Made by a program: the position numbers and the translations under genes | Assembly: GCF_900016785.1 (NCBI RefSeq) | Contig: NZ_LN890285.1 | Span: 248,001-312,000, forward strand | DNA length: 64,000 nt | Reading direction: 5' to 3' | Source: Buchnera aphidicola (Tuberolachnus salignus) | Lineage (GTDB): Bacteria; Pseudomonadota; Gammaproteobacteria; Enterobacterales; Enterobacteriaceae | Notes under the pieces: model-generated | Seen by the model: the letters and a program-made list of their open reading frames with translations, nothing else | Told to the model about the DNA's origin: nothing | Databases searched by the model: none | Shown: in pieces, positions 55,114 through 64,000 of the stretch | Layout: each line of letters opens with the position of its first letter | Position numbering within the stretch: the stretch's first letter is position 1

Positions 55114-56757
55114 ATGACTTATAATATAAAAAACAATTTTATCAAAAATATTATTAAAAAAGATTTATTAAAATATCCTGAAAAAAAAATCAATACCCGT
55201 TTTCCTCCTGAACCAAATGGATATTTACACTTAGGACATGCAAAATCTATTTTTTTAAATTTTAATTTAGCTAAAATGTATAATGGTACTTGTAATTTAC
55301 GTTTTGATGATACTAATCCAAAAAAAGAAAATATCAAATATATTAAATCTATTAAAAAAGATATTAAATGGTTAGGATATAATTGGAACAAAAAAATTCG
55401 TTTTTCTTCTGATTATTTTCAAGATTTTTATAAATATGCCATAATATTAATTAAAAAAAAATTAGCATATGTCGATCAATTAAATAAATTACAAATTAAA
55501 GAATTACGAGGAACGTTATTAAAAAAAGGAATAAATAGTCCCTACAGAAATCAAACAATTCAAGAAAATTTATCTTTATTTGAAAAAATGAAAAATGGTT
55601 TTTTTAAAGAAGGACAAGTTTGTTTACGTGCAAAAATCGATATGAATTCTTCTTCTTTAATTATGAGAGATCCTGTATTATATCGTATTCTTTATAAATC
55701 ACATCATCAAACAAAAAAAAAATGGTGTATTTATCCTACTTATGATTTTTCTCATTGTATTTCAGATGCACTAGAAGGTATTACATATTCTTTATGTACA
55801 TTAGAATTTTTAGAAAATAAAAAATTATATAATTGGATTTTAAAAAAATTATCATTTAAAAAAAATGTTCCACAACAATATGAATTTTCTAGATTGAATT
55901 TAGAATATACTGTCCTTTCAAAAAGAAAATTACAACTCTTACTTAATAAAAAAATAATTAAAAGTTGGGATGATCCTCGAATGCCTACAATTTCAGGATT
56001 CAGAAAAAAAGGTTATACAGCTAATTCAATTAATAATTTTTGTGAAAAAATTGGATTTACGAAACAAGAAAGTATGATTCAATTATCTTTATTAGACTCG
56101 TGTATTAGAAAAGATTTAAATATTTCTTCATATAGAAAAATGGCTATTTTACAACCAATTTTAATTTTTATTACTAATTATTCTAAAAATACATCGCAAT
56201 ATTTAAAAATATTAAATCATCCTCATAACATTAAATTTGGATATCGATATCTTTCATTCTCTCAAACAATATATATTGAAAAGAAAGATTTTAAAAAAAA
56301 ATGTTTGGATCAAAAAAAAAAACTAAAAAAAAATATTAAAATTAAATTACGTTATTCATATGTTATTACAATATATAAAATCGTATTAGATAAAAAAAAA
56401 AATATTTTGTTTTTATTAGCTCAATACGATCCTAAGACATTAGGAAAAAAAAACATAAAAAATAATGTTAATTTTATTATTCATTGGATTTCTCAAAAAG
56501 ATTCTATACCCGCTATTTTTAAATTTTATTCACCATTATTCCTTAAAAAAAAACCAGAAAAATCTAAAAATATTTTAAATATCATTAATCCTAAAAATTA
56601 TTTTAAGAAAAAAGGATATATTGAAAAATCTATTTTAAAAATTCCTTTAAAAACTTCCATACAATTTGAAAGAATTGGTTATTTTTTTTTAAAAAAAATT
56701 AATTTTAAAAAAAATCTTATTACTTGTAACGAAATAATTTCATTAAAAAAAAAATAA
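55114..56757 (+). CDS. glnS: Glutaminyl-tRNA synthetase
   Basis: 547 residues (E. coli 554). Class I HIGH box PPEPNGYLHLGHAKSI, LRFDDTNPKKEN, YPTYDFSHCISDALEGIT and the KMSKS-type LSKRKL; DDPRMPTISGFRKKGYTANS and the anticodon-binding barrels follow. It charges tRNA-Gln directly; the cognate tRNA-Gln lies 0.4 kb away. GAGAT precedes the ATG. Confidence 0.97.
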   Translation: MTYNIKNNFIKNIIKKDLLKYPEKKINTRFPPEPNGYLHLGHAKSIFLNFNLAKMYNGTCNLRFDDTNPKKENIKYIKSIKKDIKWLGYNWNKKIRFSSDYFQDFYKYAIILIKKKLAYVDQLNKLQIKELRGTLLKKGINSPYRNQTIQENLSLFEKMKNGFFKEGQVCLRAKIDMNSSSLIMRDPVLYRILYKSHHQTKKKWCIYPTYDFSHCISDALEGITYSLCTLEFLENKKLYNWILKKLSFKKNVPQQYEFSRLNLEYTVLSKRKLQLLLNKKIIKSWDDPRMPTISGFRKKGYTANSINNFCEKIGFTKQESMIQLSLLDSCIRKDLNISSYRKMAILQPILIFITNYSKNTSQYLKILNHPHNIKFGYRYLSFSQTIYIEKKDFKKKCLDQKKKLKKNIKIKLRYSYVITIYKIVLDKKKNILFLLAQYDPKTLGKKNIKNNVNFIIHWISQKDSIPAIFKFYSPLFLKKKPEKSKNILNIINPKNYFKKKGYIEKSILKIPLKTSIQFERIGYFFLKKINFKKNLITCNEIISLKKK

Positions 56758-56931
56758 AAAATATAAAAAAATTTTTATTTTTTCACATTTTTTTTTTTAA
56801 AATCTGAGAAGATAGATATAAATGTTAAAAAATGTTATATTTAATAATAAATAAAATTTTAATATTTTTTTTAAAAAAAAAATATTTTATTAATAATTAA
56901 AAATTTTTACATATTTAAAGGATTTTAAAAA

Positions 56932-58248
56932 ATGTATATTATTCAAGATATTATTTCAAGAGAAGTATTAGACTCCAGAGGCATTCCAACAATTGAAACA
57001 GACGTATATTTAAGTAATGGAACTTTTGGACGAGCTATCATACCATCTGGAGCTTCTACCGGATCTAAAGAAGCTTTAGAATTACGAGATAATGATAAAA
57101 AAAGATTTTTAGGGAAAGGAGTTCTGAAAGCAATACAACATATTAATGTTGAAATAAAAAAAGCTTTAATTGGACAAAATGCTCAATGTCAAAAAAACAT
57201 TGATTCAATTTTAATTAATTTAGATGGAACTAAAAATAAAGAAAATCTTGGAGCTAATGCAATTTTATCTGTGTCTTTAGCTAATGCAAAAGCAGTAGCT
57301 AAAAAAAAAAATATTCCATTTTATCAATATATTGCTGATTTAAACCATACTAAAAAAAAAATTTCTATGCCATTACCTATGGTAAATATTATTAACGGAG
57401 GAATGCATTCAGAAAATAATCTAAATATTCAAGAATTTATGATTCAACCTATTAGCGCAAATACAATTAAACAAGCAATTCAAATGAGTTCCGAAATTTT
57501 TCATACATTAGGAAAAATATTACATAAAAAAGGTTTATCAACTAATGTAGGTGATGAAGGGGGATATGCTCCAAATTTAAAATCTAATGAAGAAGCTTTT
57601 TCATTATTAAGTTTAGCAGTAGAAAAATCAAATTATATTTTAGGAAAAGATATTACTTTTGCAATTGATTGCGCTGCTTCTGAATTATATGTTCCAGACA
57701 TAAAAAAATATTTTTTTAAAAATGAAAATATATTTTATTCATCTCAAGAACTCACAGAATATTTGTTTCACTTAACCAAAAAATATCCTATAGTTTCAAT
57801 AGAAGATGGACAAGAAGAATCTGATTGGCAAGGTTTTTTATATCAAACACAAAAAATGGGTCAAGAAGTCCAATTAGTAGGAGATGATTTATTTGTTACA
57901 AATTCAAAATTACTACAAAAAGGATTAGACTTACAAGTTGCAAATTCTATTTTAATAAAAATGAATCAAATTGGTACACTTACTGAAACTTTAAATACTA
58001 TTCAATTAGCTCAAAAAAATCATTATAATGTTATTATTTCTCATCGATCTGGTGAAACTGAAGATGTTAGTATCGCTGATCTTGCTGTTGGTACAGCTGC
58101 GGGACAAATTAAAACAGGTTCTATATGTCGATCAGAACGTGTATCTAAATATAATCAATTAATTCGAATCGAAGAACAAAACAATTTTTCTGTAAAAAAA
58201 TTTTCAAAACGAAATGAATTTCAATATTTTTTAAAAAAATACCAATAA
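56932..58248 (+). CDS. eno: Enolase
   Basis: 438 residues (E. coli 432). [32 protein letters not shown], the metal and active-site segments [44 protein letters not shown] and [18 protein letters not shown] are all present. It converts 2-phosphoglycerate to phosphoenolpyruvate, which also feeds the shikimate pathway. AAAGGA precedes the ATG. pyrG, its E. coli neighbour, does not lie upstream. Confidence 0.97.
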   Translation: MYIIQDIISREVLDSRGIPTIETDVYLSNGTFGRAIIPSGASTGSKEALELRDNDKKRFLGKGVLKAIQHINVEIKKALIGQNAQCQKNIDSILINLDGTKNKENLGANAILSVSLANAKAVAKKKNIPFYQYIADLNHTKKKISMPLPMVNIINGGMHSENNLNIQEFMIQPISANTIKQAIQMSSEIFHTLGKILHKKGLSTNVGDEGGYAPNLKSNEEAFSLLSLAVEKSNYILGKDITFAIDCAASELYVPDIKKYFFKNENIFYSSQELTEYLFHLTKKYPIVSIEDGQEESDWQGFLYQTQKMGQEVQLVGDDLFVTNSKLLQKGLDLQVANSILIKMNQIGTLTETLNTIQLAQKNHYNVIISHRSGETEDVSIADLAVGTAAGQIKTGSICRSERVSKYNQLIRIEEQNNFSVKKFSKRNEFQYFLKKYQ

Positions 58249-58279
58249 AAAAATTATAATATTTTTTTTAAATAAAAAA

Positions 58280-58299
58280 GGGGTTTTATGAAAAACCCC
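58280..58299 (+). terminator. Terminator after eno
   Basis: Stem GGGGTTTT/AAAACCCC (58280-58287, 58292-58299) with a 4-nt loop, 31 nt past the eno stop. The T-rich stretch follows only about 14 nt later, so it is a weaker intrinsic terminator on plus; the A6 before it would also serve the minus strand. Confidence 0.55.
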
Positions 58300-58391
58300 A
58301 CTTAATCAAAATTTTATTTTTTACAAACAACAAAAAATAAAAAATTTTATTTTTAATCATTTATATATAAAAAAAATATTCTTTAAGAAAA

Positions 58392-59315
58392 ATGAAAAAA
58401 TATAATTTAAAATATTTTCATTCTAATAATTTATTAATTATAGATGGACATTCTTGTCTATATAAATCATATTATGCTTTACCAAAATTAAAAAATCAAT
58501 CTGGACAACTAACAGGAGCTATATATGGTTTTTTAAACACTTTAAATATTTTAAAACATATTTTAAAACCTAAAAAAATGATTGTTGTTTTTGATTCTTA
58601 TAAAAAAACTAATCGACATATTTTATATAAACCATATAAAAAAAAAAGAAAACCTATGCCAGAAAATTTAATTTTTCAATTAAAATCTTTAAAAAATATA
58701 TTATTAAACATTGGTATTCCAACAATTACAATAAAAACTATTGAAGCAGATGATATCATAGGAACATTATCAATTTTTTTTAGAAAAAAATTTTCTAAAA
58801 TTTTTATTTATAGTGCTGATAAAGATATGTTTCAATTAGTTAATTCTACTGTACATATTATACAAACCCTTAAAAAATTTAAAATTTTATCTGAAATCGA
58901 AATATATAATAAATTTAATTTAACTCCCCATAAAATAATCGATTTTTTTTCTTTAATTGGTGATATGTCAGATAATATTCCTGGTGTACCTGGAATTGGT
59001 CCAAAAACAGCATTATTTTTATTAAAAAATTTTCATTCTTTAAAAAATATTTATAAAAATCTAAAAATTATTAAAAAGTTTTCAGAAAAAAAATACCAAA
59101 GAATTGCAAAAATTTTAAAAAAAAATAAAAAATTAGCATTTTTATCAAAAAAATTAGTATCTATTAATACTCAAATTGATTTAAAAATTAATTTTAAAAA
59201 ATTATTTGAAAAAAAAAAAAATAATAATTTTATAATAAAAATTTTTAAAAAATATCAATTTGATAAATTTTTAAAAAATATAAAAAATAAAACATTTTAT
59301 TTATTAAACGAATAA
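58392..59315 (+). CDS. polA: DNA polymerase I reduced to its 5'-3' exonuclease domain
   Basis: 307 residues against 928 for E. coli PolA. NNLLIIDGHSCLYKSYYALP, GQLTGAIYGFLNTL, YKPYKKKRKPMPENL, TIEADDIIGTL, YSADKDMFQLVNS, IGDMSDNIPGVPGIGPKTAL match the metal-binding residues and H3TH motif of the N-terminal domain. The polymerase and proofreading domains are absent. This short form is known in Buchnera. Co-location with engB (as E. coli polA-yihA) argues for polA rather than xni. It would process RNA primers and flaps. Confidence 0.9.
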   Translation: MKKYNLKYFHSNNLLIIDGHSCLYKSYYALPKLKNQSGQLTGAIYGFLNTLNILKHILKPKKMIVVFDSYKKTNRHILYKPYKKKRKPMPENLIFQLKSLKNILLNIGIPTITIKTIEADDIIGTLSIFFRKKFSKIFIYSADKDMFQLVNSTVHIIQTLKKFKILSEIEIYNKFNLTPHKIIDFFSLIGDMSDNIPGVPGIGPKTALFLLKNFHSLKNIYKNLKIIKKFSEKKYQRIAKILKKNKKLAFLSKKLVSINTQIDLKINFKKLFEKKKNNNFIIKIFKKYQFDKFLKNIKNKTFYLLNE

Positions 59316-59361
59316 AAAATGTCTTTAAAAAAATTTATAATAAAATATAAAAAATGTTTTT

Positions 59362-59955
59362 TTAAATTATCCACATTTCTAAGTTTTTTTTTAAATCTTC
59401 TAAACCTTCTAACGTAATATTGGAAAAAAAAATAATATTAAAATTTAAATTTAATTTTTGTAATTGTAAATAAATATTTTTTTTTTTATTTTTTTTTTGA
59501 AAAAAAGACAATTTATCAGATTTAGTTAATAAAATTAATACTGGAATATTTCTTTTTTTCGCAATTAATAATATTTTTATATCTAAATTTTTTAATGAAA
59601 AACGAATATCAGACAATAATACTATACCATGTAAACAAACTCTATTTTTTAAATAAAAATAAGTCCATTTATTTATTTTTTTTTTACAATTTATATTAAT
59701 TTTTGAATATCCATATCCTGGAAAGTCTATTAAACGTAAATCAGAATTAATTTCAAAAAAATTAATTAATTGTGTTCTACCTGGCTTTTTACTAACTCTT
59801 GTTAATTTTTTTTTATTTGTTAAAGTATTTAAAGTTCTTGATTTTCCAACATTTGAATATCCTACAAAAACTATTTCAGAACCTAAAGGAGAAACCCAAT
59901 CATTTAATTTTAAAGCACTTTTTAAGAATTTCGTTTTATGATATTTTATTTTCAT
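59362..59955 (-). CDS. engB: EngB (YihA/YsxC), ribosome-assembly GTPase
   Basis: 197 residues (E. coli 210). P-loop GYSNVGKSR then TLNTLTNKKKLTRVSKKPGR, TQLINFFEINSDLRLIDFPG, YGYSKI and LLTKSDKLS give G1, G2, G3 and G4. The residue after the P-loop GKS is arginine rather than the usual serine. It acts in 50S assembly. Convergent with polA. Confidence 0.94.
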   Translation of the reverse strand: MKIKYHKTKFLKSALKLNDWVSPLGSEIVFVGYSNVGKSRTLNTLTNKKKLTRVSKKPGRTQLINFFEINSDLRLIDFPGYGYSKININCKKKINKWTYFYLKNRVCLHGIVLLSDIRFSLKNLDIKILLIAKKRNIPVLILLTKSDKLSFFQKKNKKKNIYLQLQKLNLNFNIIFFSNITLEGLEDLKKNLEMWII

Positions 59956-60007
59956 AAATTTTAAACCTTTTTTAAATAATTTTTACTTTTGGAAAAATAA
60001 AATTAAT

Positions 60008-61828
60008 ATGTTAAACAAACGACGTAATATAGCTATTATAGCTCATGTAGACCATGGAAAAACTACTTTATTAGATCAGTTATTACAGCAATCTGGAACA
60101 TTTGAAAAACATGAAGAAAAAGTTGATAGAATTATGGATTCTAATGAATTAGAAAGAGAACGAGGAATTACTATTTTAGCAAAACATACTTCTATTACTT
60201 GGAAACAGTATAATATTAATATTATTGATACTCCAGGTCATTCTGATTTTGGAGGAGAAGTAGAAAGAATTTTGTCTATGGTTGATGCAGTCTTAATTGT
60301 TGTTGATGCATATGACGGACCTATGCCACAAACTAGATTTGTTACAAAAAAAGCATTTTTATATAATTTAAAACCTATTGTCATTGTTAACAAAATGGAT
60401 CGAAAAATTATTAGACCTGATTGGGTTATAAATCAAATGTTTGATCTTTTTGTTAATTTAAATGCAACAGATGAACAATTAGATTTTCCGATTGTTTATA
60501 CTTCTGCTCTTTTAGGATATTCTGGAAATTCTCCACAAAAATTAAAAAAAAATTTTGAACCTTTATTTAAAACAATTATTAAATATACCCCACCTCCTTA
60601 TACAAATTTATCAAAAAATTTTCAAATGCAAATTTCTCAATTAGATTTCAATAATTATTTTGGTGTTATAGGTATTGGAAAAATTAAAAAAGGTATTTTA
60701 AAACCGAATCAAATAGTATCAATTATACATAATCATAACGTTTCTAAAACTGGAAAAATAAATAAAATTTTAAAATATAAAGGTTTAAAACAAATAGAAA
60801 CTCCAATAGCACAATCTGGAGATATAATCGCAGTTACAGGATTAAATGAATTACATATTTCTGATACATTATGTAATCCTGAATGTTTAAAACCATTACC
60901 AATTTTAAAAATTGATAAACCTACTGTAAAAATGTTGTTTTGTGTAAATAAATCACCTTTTAGTGGAAAAGAAGGAAAATACATCACATCAAGACAAATT
61001 TTTAATCGTCTAAAAAATGAAACTATCCATAATGTTTCATTAACTGTAAAAGAAACCAAAAATTCTAATATTTTTTTAGTTTCTGGTCGAGGAGAATTGC
61101 ACTTATCAATTTTATTAGAACAATTAAGAAGAGAACAATTTGAATTAGAAGTTTCTAGACCTCAAGTAATATTAAAAAAAGAAGGAGAAAAAATTTTAGA
61201 ACCATATGAACAAACTATTTTAGATATTGAAGAAATACATCAAGGAATAATTATGAAAAAAATTGGAGAATTAAAAGGAACAATTCAAAATATTTCTTCA
61301 AATTCATTAAATCGAATTCAAATAGAATGTATTATGTCGAGTAGATCATTAATTGGATTTCATTCAGAATTTATGACTTTAACTTCTGGAAGTGGTACTT
61401 TTGTTTCATCAATTTTACATTACTCAGATTTTCAAAAAAATTATGATGTTAGTCAAAGAAAAAATGGAGTCTTAATTTCAAATAGTACGGGAACTGCTGT
61501 TTCATTTGCTTTATGTAATCTTCAAAATAGAGGTAAATTATTTATTAAACATGCTCAAAAAATCTATGAAGGACAAATTATAGGAATTCATAATCGTTCT
61601 AATGATTTAACTGTCAATTGTTTAACTGGAAAAAAATTAACTAATATGAGAGCTTCAGGAACTGATGAGGCTATTCATTTAATTCCACCAATTCAAATTA
61701 CTTTAGAATATGCACTAAATTTTATTAATGATGATGAATTAATAGAAATCACTCCTTCTTCCATTAGATTTCGAAAAATACTTTTAAAAGAAAACGAAAG
61801 AAAACAAAAAAATAGACAAAAAAAATAA
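60008..61828 (+). CDS. typA: TypA (BipA), ribosome-associated GTPase
   Basis: 606 residues (E. coli 607). G1 IAHVDHGKTTLLDQLL, switch ERERGITILAKHTSI, G3 DTPGHSDFGGEVERI, G4 NKMDRKI; then EF-G-like domains with SGRGELHLSILLEQLRREQF and the TypA-specific C-terminal LTGKKLTNMRASGTDEAIHL. It binds 70S ribosomes and assists 50S assembly under stress. Followed by a strong terminator. Confidence 0.97.
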   Translation: MLNKRRNIAIIAHVDHGKTTLLDQLLQQSGTFEKHEEKVDRIMDSNELERERGITILAKHTSITWKQYNINIIDTPGHSDFGGEVERILSMVDAVLIVVDAYDGPMPQTRFVTKKAFLYNLKPIVIVNKMDRKIIRPDWVINQMFDLFVNLNATDEQLDFPIVYTSALLGYSGNSPQKLKKNFEPLFKTIIKYTPPPYTNLSKNFQMQISQLDFNNYFGVIGIGKIKKGILKPNQIVSIIHNHNVSKTGKINKILKYKGLKQIETPIAQSGDIIAVTGLNELHISDTLCNPECLKPLPILKIDKPTVKMLFCVNKSPFSGKEGKYITSRQIFNRLKNETIHNVSLTVKETKNSNIFLVSGRGELHLSILLEQLRREQFELEVSRPQVILKKEGEKILEPYEQTILDIEEIHQGIIMKKIGELKGTIQNISSNSLNRIQIECIMSSRSLIGFHSEFMTLTSGSGTFVSSILHYSDFQKNYDVSQRKNGVLISNSTGTAVSFALCNLQNRGKLFIKHAQKIYEGQIIGIHNRSNDLTVNCLTGKKLTNMRASGTDEAIHLIPPIQITLEYALNFINDDELIEITPSSIRFRKILLKENERKQKNRQKK

Positions 61829-61840
61829 AAAAATTTATAA

Positions 61841-61881
61841 CAAATCATAATTTAATTATATCATTTTAAATTATGATTTTT
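61841..61881. terminator. Bidirectional terminator between typA and ygfZ
   Basis: Perfect 14-bp stem AAATCATAATTTAA/TTAAATTATGATTT (61841-61854, 61865-61878) with a 10-nt loop; T6 at 61876-61881 on plus and an A run on the other side, between convergent genes. Confidence 0.7.
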
Positions 61882-61896
61882 TCAAAAAAAAATATT

Positions 61897-62868
61897 TTAT
61901 AAATTATATTTAAAAATTTTTAATAAAAAAGTAGTATTTGCAGTTAAAAAAAATGTATTATAATGTATGTATTGATTTTTTAATGATACTTGTAAAAAAA
62001 TTTTTTTTGTATTTATAAAAATAGCATAAAAAATTTTACCTACAGAATAAAAAATATTATTTCGAAAACAATAAATTGAATCTCCAATTTTAGGTAAAAA
62101 ATTTGATATTCCTTTTATACAGATTAAATGTGTATTAAAAATTTTTTTTGTTTCTATTTTAAAAATCATTTCTTGTCCATAATAACATCCTTTTTTAAAA
62201 TTAATAGCATTCCAAAATTTTAAATTTAATAATTGAGGTAAAAATTTTCCCATATTTTTTTGAGTTATAATAGGAAAATTTGACTCTATGTCTAATGATA
62301 ACCATTGTATATAATTATTTTTTTGAATATCGATCGGAATTTTTTTTAAAAATTTAAATGTTAATGTTTTAGGAACTAATATTAAAACTCTAAAAATAGG
62401 AATACATATTTTTAAAAAAATATAATTTTTTATATATTCTATATTTTTTTTTATAAAAAAATTTTTCATAAAAATTTTAGACAAAAAATTCTCAGAATTT
62501 TTTCCTGAAATTCCAAAAAGATTAAAATTTGATAAAATATAAATTTTTATTTTGGAAAAAACAGAATATTTTTTTAATTCTAAAATTTGTTTTTTTACAA
62601 TATCTGTAGGAATAAGATATAAATATCCTAAACGAAATAACATAATAATTAAAACACCCCAAACTTTACCATTATAATTACAATGAGCACCAATTTTATA
62701 ATTTTTTAAAGTAATATGATCTATTTCAATTGAAAATTGTTGATTTAAATATTTTTTAGCATCCGAACCTAAAACATAAACTAAAGACAAATGTTCTATA
62801 GACATACAAGTTAATGGGAGAAATTTACTTAAAAAAATTTGAGTATTTAAATTATTAAAAAATTTCAT
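61897..62868 (-). CDS. ygfZ: YgfZ, folate-binding Fe-S cluster assembly protein
   Basis: 323 residues (E. coli 326). The hallmark KGCYYGQEM (E. coli KGCYTGQEM) with its conserved cysteine lies near residue 225, and the N-terminus has LSLVYVLGSDAKKYLNQQFS and AHCNYNGKVWGVLIIM, matching the aminomethyltransferase-like fold. The rest is strongly diverged and lysine/phenylalanine-rich. It aids repair or assembly of certain Fe-S enzymes, including the tRNA thiolation enzyme MiaB. Confidence 0.92.
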   Translation of the reverse strand: MKFFNNLNTQIFLSKFLPLTCMSIEHLSLVYVLGSDAKKYLNQQFSIEIDHITLKNYKIGAHCNYNGKVWGVLIIMLFRLGYLYLIPTDIVKKQILELKKYSVFSKIKIYILSNFNLFGISGKNSENFLSKIFMKNFFIKKNIEYIKNYIFLKICIPIFRVLILVPKTLTFKFLKKIPIDIQKNNYIQWLSLDIESNFPIITQKNMGKFLPQLLNLKFWNAINFKKGCYYGQEMIFKIETKKIFNTHLICIKGISNFLPKIGDSIYCFRNNIFYSVGKIFYAIFINTKKIFLQVSLKNQYIHYNTFFLTANTTFLLKIFKYNL

Positions 62869-63068
62869 ATTTTAAAAACCTTCTTATATAAAATTATTAT
62901 AAGTTCAATTATATTAATAATCTTCTCATGAAAAAATATGTTATTATTTATTAAAATTAATTTATAAAAAAAATTTTTAAAAAAATATTACATTTTTATA
63001 TTTTAAATATTGTTCAAAAATATCTTATATAATTTTAAATTTTTAATCATAAAAATTTAGGTGAAAAA

Positions 63069-64000
63069 ATGTCAGAATTTTTTAAAATTTTTAAACAAAT
63101 TAACAAATTAAAAAAAAATATTATTTCTCTTCAGAGGAATCTTTGAAATTTCTTTATTAAGAGATAAAAAAAATATTTTATTTCTTTTAAAAAAATTTAA
63201 ACATAAAATTTGCATTCATAAAGAAAAAAAAATTATTTTATTTAATCAAAAAATACAAGACATAAATGATTGGACTGCTATATTCTTAAAAGATTCAGAT
63301 ATTAATATTTTAAAAGAAATTAAAATATTATATCAAGACTTAAATAAAAATGTTAAAAAAATAGAAAAATATATCATGTTCTCAAATCAATATGATCAAA
63401 ACAATTGTTACGTAGACATACAATCTGGATCAGGAGGTATTGAATCACAAGATTGGTCTAAAATATTATTAAAAATGTATATTCGGTGGGCTGCAAAAAA
63501 AAAATTAAAATCAAAAATTATTCAAGAAACTTGTGGAGAAATTACGGGACTGAAATCTGTTACATTAAAAATTACCGGTAAATATGCATTTGGATGGTTT
63601 CGTACTGAAACTGGAATACATCGTTTAGTTCGAAAAAGTCCTTTTGATACTGGAAATCGAAGACATACATCTTTTAGTTCTGTATTTGTATATCCTAGTA
63701 TTAAAAAAAATACAAAAATCAATTTAAATCCTAATGATTTACGAATTGACGTTTATAGATCATCAGGAGCTGGCGGACAACATGTTAATCGAACAGAATC
63801 AGCTGTAAGAATCACACATATACCAACTGGTATAACAACTCAATGTCAAAACGATAGATCACAACATAAAAATAAAAATATAGCATTAAAACAATTATAT
63901 TCTAAACTATATAATGTTAACTTAAAAAAAGAAAAAGATATAAAAAAAAAAATTAATAAAAATAAATTAACTATACGGTGGGGAAATCAAATAAGATCAT
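63069..64000 (+). CDS. prfB: Peptide chain release factor 2, programmed +1 frameshift, 3' end beyond window
   Basis: The first 25 codons ([20 protein letters not shown] then LQRNL) end at an in-frame TGA at 63144; skipping the T continues as [20 protein letters not shown] and the whole RF2 body to the window edge. It has the RF2 stop-recognition tripeptide SPF (63637-63645) and the catalytic GGQ in [10 protein letters not shown] (63772-63780); the residue equivalent to E. coli 246 is Ser. RF2 releases peptides at UGA and UAA. AGGTG precedes the ATG. The last part, and lysS if it follows, lie outside. Confidence 0.96.
63133..63146 (+). promoter_or_regulatory. Programmed +1 frameshift site of prfB
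   Basis: AGAGG (63133-63137, internal Shine-Dalgarno-like), three nucleotides AAT, then the slippery CTT-TGA (63141-63146). E. coli has AGGGGG, UAU, CUU-UGA-C; the spacing is the same and the shift occurs after codon 25 in both. The base after the stop is A here, not C. Low RF2 would raise shifting, an autoregulatory loop. Confidence 0.95.

Overview
The window is a stretch of chromosome from an obligate insect endosymbiont, best matched to Buchnera aphidicola (Enterobacterales, aphid bacteriocyte symbiont). Four things point there: extreme A+T richness with lysine/asparagine/isoleucine-rich proteins and long in-frame poly(A) runs; single-copy core genes in the Escherichia coli local order with many genes dropped out; no mobile elements, phage or paralogues; and typical Buchnera traits such as a flagellar basal-body operon beside a minimal metabolism, a PolA reduced to its 5'-nuclease domain and type II dehydroquinase AroQ. 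I cannot assign the aphid host. Missing syntenic genes (flgE, flgK, rne, ptsG, pyrBI) suggest a lineage more reduced than the Acyrthosiphon symbiont.

Layout. 1-2.2 kb: ompA (partial) and murJ. 2.2-8.7 kb: flagellar cluster, flgN-like remnant and flgA on minus, flgBCD-FGHIJ on plus, with flgD truncated and the hook gene absent. 8.8-15.1 kb: rluC, rpmF, fatty-acid genes fabD-fabG-acpP, then tmk-holB-tatD and hinT. 15.2-24.5 kb: asnS, uup, trhO, valS, argF, ridA. 24.7-38.7 kb (minus): deaD, pnp, rpsO, truB, rbfA, infB, nusA, tRNA-Leu(GAG), secG, ftsH, rlmE, greA. 38.9-46.7 kb: ibaG, rplU-rpmA-obgE, rplM-rpsI (minus), pheA, ffh-rpsP-rimM-trmD-rplS. 46.8-54.9 kb: tldD, aroQ, frameshifted rluD, alaS-csrA, tRNA-Ser and tRNA-Arg, zapA, rpiA and a Met-Leu-Gln tRNA cluster. 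55.1-64 kb: glnS, eno, polA (exonuclease domain only), engB, typA, ygfZ and the 5' part of prfB.

Most genes serve translation: six ribosomal proteins read in full order with their maturation factors (RbfA, RimM, ObgE, EngB, TypA, RlmE, DeaD), tRNA synthetases (Asn, Val, Ala, Gln), tRNA modification (TrhO, TruB, TrmD) and RNA turnover (PNPase). Host-directed amino-acid supply is represented by pheA, argF and aroQ. The flagellar genes appear to encode an export-competent basal body (rod, P- and L-rings) without a hook.

The features most worth a second look are: rluD, complete except for a one-base frameshift exactly at an A10 run, a candidate for slippage rescue; A17 and A15 runs inside infB and rluC; a perfect five-copy 30-bp minisatellite inside flgA; the programmed +1 frameshift of prfB; loss of the Phe-binding motifs of PheA; loss of the lipobox cysteine of FlgH; and an N-terminally shortened ribosomal protein S15. 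I found no sign of a novel defence, mobile or biosynthetic system, which is expected for this kind of genome.
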